Source of the DNA: PoT sp049331405
Lineage (GTDB): Bacteria; Planctomycetota; Planctomycetia; Isosphaerales; Isosphaeraceae
Reading direction: 5' to 3'
Assembly (NCBI RefSeq): GCF_049331405.1
Contig: NZ_CP186274.1
Location: forward strand, 8,308,001 to 8,372,000
DNA: 64,000 bases
Shown here: positions 60,886-64,000 of the stretch, one piece after another
Position numbering within the stretch: position 1 is the stretch's first letter
Layout of the letters: each line of letters begins with the position of its first letter
The notes under the pieces: generated by a model
Seen by the model: only the letters and a program-made list of their open reading frames with translations
Told to the model about the DNA's origin: nothing
Database searches by the model: none
Position numbers and translations under genes: made by a program

Positions 60886-60921
60886 CAATACAAACGGGGA
60901 AGATCGTCTCCGATCCTCCCC
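60886..60921 (-). terminator. Hairpin terminator of the second fabF gene
   Basis: GGGGA-GATCG (60896-60906) pairs with CGATC-TCCCC (60911-60921) with one internal mismatch. On the minus strand GTTTGTATTGG follows. Confidence 0.6.
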
Positions 60922-60989
60922 GGCGTAAGCAAACGTTCTGTAGGTCGTCTCGGCGTAAGTCGCACGAGGCTGTCGTGTATGACCGCGAC

Positions 60990-62270
60990 TCAGAAGTGCG
61001 TCATCACGAGCGAGGCGTTCTGGCCCCCGAAGCCAAAGCTGTTGGAGATGGCGGTGCGTAGGGGCAACTCGCGTGCGGTGTTGGGCACGTAGTCGAGGTC
61101 GCAGGCCGGGTCGGGCGTTGCCTGATTGATGGTCGGCGGGATCACGCCGCGTTGCAGCGACATCGCGGTGGCCGCGGCCTCGAGGGCTCCCGAGGCCCCG
61201 ATGAGGTGCCCCACCATCGACTTCTGCGAGCTCATCGGGATCGAGGCGGCTCGGTGGCCGAAGACGCGCTTGACGGCTACGGTCTCCATGAGGTCGTTGA
61301 GTCGCGTGCTCGTGCCGTGGGCATTGATGTAGTCGATGTCGCCCGGGGCAACCTTGGCCTCGCGGAGGGCCGACTGCATCGAGATCGCGGCCCCCTTCCC
61401 TTCGGGTTCGGGACGGGTGATCCCGTAAGCGTCGAAGGACGAGCCGTAGCCGGTGATCTCGGCGTAGATGGTCGCCTTGCGTCGCTTCGCCCGTCGCAGG
61501 CTCTCGAGGACCAGGACGGCTGCCCCTTCGCCCAGGACGAAGCCATCGCGTTCGCCGTCGAAGGGGCGAGAGACCTCGGAGGGCGTGCGGACGGACGCGC
61601 TCACCGTCTTCATCGCGTTGTAGGCGACGAGAAGCTGCGGGTCGAGACGGCTGTCGCAACCGCCAGCGAGCATCACGTCGGAGTCGCCTCGCGAGATCAG
61701 GCGGAAGGCCTCCCCAATCGCCTGGGTGCCGGCCGCACAAGCGGTGACGATCGTGTTGTTCGGCCCCATCGCGTGCTGGAGGATCGAGATGTGCGCCGCG
61801 GCCATATTGGGAAGGTGCTGCAAGAGCCAGAGCGGGAAGATCGACTCAGCCCTGGCCATCGTGAACTCGCCCATGTCGAACGTGCCGTCGGGCTGCATCC
61901 CGCGCGACATCGGCCCGACGAGTTCCTTGACGTCCATGGGGGTGATCCCCGTCCCCATGCAGACGCCGTAGCGTGCCGGGTCGAGGCGCGAGGTGTCCAG
62001 GTTCGCATCCTGGACGGCGAGCGCAGCGGCCCCGACGGCGAAGCCGACGGCCCGGCTCATAATCTTGGCGCTCTTCTTATTGTCACCAAGGAAGGGCGTC
62101 ACATCGAAGTTCTTCACCTCGCCCGCGATCTTGATCGGCAGGCCTGACGTGTCGAAGCTTTCAATGAAGCTCACACCGGAACGCCCTTCGACGATGGCTT
62201 CGCCGAACGACTCACGCCCGATCCCGTTGGGCGAGACGACTCCGATGCCGGTGACCACAACGCGCTGCAT
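60990..62270 (-). CDS. Second FabF-type beta-ketoacyl-ACP synthase
   Basis: 426 residues from ATG 62270, with GGGGAAG upstream. It has the same condensing-enzyme residues as FabF: Cys in IVTACAAGTQAIGEAF, His in INAHGTSTRLNDLMET and KSMVGHLIGASGALEAA, and the C-terminal NSFGFGGQNASLVM. It differs clearly from the fabF at 43264, with an insert around GPMSRGMQPDGTFDMGEF. It stands alone, away from other fab genes, so it may serve a specialised elongation or supply a function missing from the main cluster. The frame upstream of 62270 is open without conservation. Confidence 0.9.
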   Translation of the reverse strand: MQRVVVTGIGVVSPNGIGRESFGEAIVEGRSGVSFIESFDTSGLPIKIAGEVKNFDVTPFLGDNKKSAKIMSRAVGFAVGAAALAVQDANLDTSRLDPARYGVCMGTGITPMDVKELVGPMSRGMQPDGTFDMGEFTMARAESIFPLWLLQHLPNMAAAHISILQHAMGPNNTIVTACAAGTQAIGEAFRLISRGDSDVMLAGGCDSRLDPQLLVAYNAMKTVSASVRTPSEVSRPFDGERDGFVLGEGAAVLVLESLRRAKRRKATIYAEITGYGSSFDAYGITRPEPEGKGAAISMQSALREAKVAPGDIDYINAHGTSTRLNDLMETVAVKRVFGHRAASIPMSSQKSMVGHLIGASGALEAAATAMSLQRGVIPPTINQATPDPACDLDYVPNTARELPLRTAISNSFGFGGQNASLVMTHF

Positions 62271-62814
62271 GACTTCCCCCACCCTCAAATTTGGCCAAGT
62301 CGTTGGTGTCGTGGGCCAAGCGCTGTTGCCTCGTGCGCGAAAATCGTGTCCCTTCCCCGCGCAAACCGAACTTCCTGTCCGGGAATCTCTTCCAAAGGGA
62401 CGGGCCCGGTCCGGCACACCAAGCATCAACTTGTGTAAGCAAATTGATGTGGTTGCCTCTCGCGGAACCTCCTCACCAATGAATCGGCTGCGGAGCTACT
62501 TCTCCGAAGTTGGACCGATCCGAATTTGCACAGCTTTATTGTTCCGCTATCGTCAACTTTTGCCAGGCCACCACATCTTACCACCGAACCGAGCTTCTAG
62601 CAAAAATTTTGGCGAGATAGGAAGGATTGGCGTCCTGGGCAGAAGTAAATGATCGTCCGAGTAGGCGGTTACGGCAAGGAATTCCGACTGAGGCTCGTCC
62701 TGAGGTGAGCATGGCGGTCCTTCCCTCCGAGCCCCGACGACGACTAAAATGTGGCGAGTTTGATAATGAGCCTATTGGGCTCGATCTTGATGCGAGACTG
62801 GGAGATTTGGCGCG
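62271..62814. other. Divergent promoter region
   Basis: About 540 bases between the second fabF (minus) and the aminotransferase (plus), of moderate G+C. I see no gene or strong repeat. Confidence 0.45.
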
Positions 62815-64000
62815 ATGTCTCTGACACTGGCCGAGCGGGTGAATGCGATTGCACCGTCAGCAACCTTGGCGATGGCCGACGCGGCGAAGCGTCTCAAAGC
62901 CGAGGGCAAGGCCGTGCTCGACTTCGCGCTGGGTGAACCCGACTTCGATACCCCCAAGAACATCCAGGAAGCCGCCTTCGAGGCCATCCGGACCGGGAAG
63001 ACGCACTACACGCCCCCTGCTGGTATCATCGAACTCCGCAAGGCCCTGGCGCAGCACTACACCGAGAAGGTCGGGCTGCCCACCAAGGACATGCAGGTGG
63101 TGATCTCGAACGGGGCCAAGCACTCGATCCACAACGCGCTCATGGCCATCTGCGGTCCCGGCGACGAGGTGATCATCCCCGCCCCGTATTGGGTGAGCTA
63201 TGCCGACCTCGTCAAACTGACGGGTGCCACTCCGATCGTGATCACTACGACCGAAGAAAGCGGCTTCAAGCTCACTGCCGACCAATTCCACCAGGCCGTC
63301 ACGCCCCGCACGAAGGTCCTGATGCTCAACAGCCCGTCGAACCCGACCGGCGTCGTGTATGCCAGGAGCGAGCTCGAGTTGCTGGCCGAAGCGGTGCTGA
63401 AGTACCCGGGCATCGGCGTGCTCTCCGACGAGATCTACGAGCAGTTGACCTATGACGGCGCCGAGCCCACCTGCTTCGGCACACTCAGGCCCGAGCTCGC
63501 CGATCGCACCATCACGATCTCCGGCGTGAGCAAGTCTTACGCGATGACCGGCTGGCGCATTGGCTGGTCGATCGCCCCGCTGGCGGTCGCGAAGTTCATG
63601 ACCGACGTGCAGAGCCAGGAGACCAGCAACCCCTGCTCCATCAGCCAGTGGGCCGCGCTCGAGGCCATCACCGGGCCGCAGGAGTCGGTGGTGGAGATGA
63701 AGGAGCAATTCGCAAAGCGCCGGTCGTACGTCCTGCAACGGATCGAACAATTGCCCGGCGTCACATGCATTTCTCCGGGGGGAGCCTTCTACGCTTTCAT
63801 GAACATCTCGTCCCACTTCGGCCGTACTTTAGGTGGGAAGCTCATCACGGATTCGACGAGCTTCTGCCTCACCGCTCTGTCCGAGGCGCACGTTGCGTTG
63901 GTGATGGGGTCGGCGTTCGGCGCCGAGGGATACGCAAGGCTCTCCTTCGCGACCGATCTGAAGACGTTGGAGAAAGGCTTCCACGCCCTTGAGAATTTTG
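62815..64000 (+). CDS. Pyridoxal-phosphate aspartate-type aminotransferase (runs off the window)
   Basis: 395 residues visible from ATG 62815, with GGGAGA upstream; only the last few are missing. Fold type I aminotransferase of the Ib aspartate group. Seen: LDFALGEPDFDTPKNIQ, HYTPPAGIIELRKAL, LNSPSNPTGVVY, VLSDEIYEQLTYDG (Asp and Tyr contacting the cofactor), and the Schiff-base Lys in ISGVSKSYAMTGWRIGW. The substrate-binding Arg is in ARLSFATD. It probably converts aspartate and 2-oxoglutarate to oxaloacetate and glutamate; some relatives act on prephenate or aromatic amino acids. Confidence 0.92.
   Translation, partial: MSLTLAERVNAIAPSATLAMADAAKRLKAEGKAVLDFALGEPDFDTPKNIQEAAFEAIRTGKTHYTPPAGIIELRKALAQHYTEKVGLPTKDMQVVISNGAKHSIHNALMAICGPGDEVIIPAPYWVSYADLVKLTGATPIVITTTEESGFKLTADQFHQAVTPRTKVLMLNSPSNPTGVVYARSELELLAEAVLKYPGIGVLSDEIYEQLTYDGAEPTCFGTLRPELADRTITISGVSKSYAMTGWRIGWSIAPLAVAKFMTDVQSQETSNPCSISQWAALEAITGPQESVVEMKEQFAKRRSYVLQRIEQLPGVTCISPGGAFYAFMNISSHFGRTLGGKLITDSTSFCLTALSEAHVALVMGSAFGAEGYARLSFATDLKTLEKGFHALENF

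Overview
The window is high-GC bacterial chromosome. It almost certainly comes from a planctomycete, most likely of the Isosphaeraceae type. The markers are a DUF1559 pseudopilin-like protein, a DUF1549/DUF1553 plus DUF1501 secreted pair, a LEPR-XLL motif protein, several TAT-type or lipobox secreted proteins, and an RsgA with a lysine-rich N-terminus. I saw no rRNA, tRNA, CRISPR array, prophage or conjugative module. Two small insertion sequences are the only clear mobile DNA.

Layout. 1-7.4 kb, all minus: rpmE, prfA and prmC (release factor 1 and its methyltransferase, cut by the window edge), two exported thioredoxin-fold proteins, a ThuA-domain protein, cytidine deaminase, a lipoprotein coupled to a DUF2752 membrane protein, and a DUF374 acyltransferase. 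7.5-8.8 kb: an ISAs1-family element whose transposase is broken at a seven-C run, flanked by a 12-base direct repeat. 8.8-20.8 kb: a KHE1-like protein, CHAD and creatininase-family proteins, a LEPR-XLL protein next to a TolC-type channel, Lon, an M50 protease, a PhyH oxygenase followed by dapF, and an EEP-family hydrolase. 21.2-22.2 kb: an intact IS701-type element with a 5-base target duplication. 22.5-29.1 kb: a lone Phd/YefM-type antitoxin, dnaE with a strong terminator, and a TMTC-like membrane protein with TPR repeats.

29.1-30.0 kb is an unusually AT-rich gene-free stretch. It holds nested inverted repeats followed by a near-perfect 16-bp stem with a T-run, and it is the best candidate in the window for an undescribed RNA. 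30-36 kb carries planctomycete surface and secreted genes. 36-41.6 kb, minus: nuoL, nuoM and an SDR oxidoreductase in one operon, without nuoN or nuoK. 41.8-48.2 kb, minus: a MoeB-rhodanese fusion, then the fatty-acid cluster plsX-fabD-fabG-acpP-fabF, which lacks fabH.

48.8-64 kb: a large secreted DUF3352-like protein, a two-ACT-domain protein, rsgA, a sugar-phosphate isomerase/epimerase-like protein, a small lipoprotein, an APC permease, a sulfotransferase, an integrase-like protein without a catalytic domain, a second FabF-type synthase, and an aspartate aminotransferase running off the end.

Most of the window is housekeeping: translation termination, lipid synthesis, respiration, DNA replication and protein turnover. 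I found no multi-gene system that I would call new. The points worth a second look are the 29.4-29.8 kb structured region, the truncated recombinase-like protein, the incomplete nuo and fab clusters, and several single regulatory sites.
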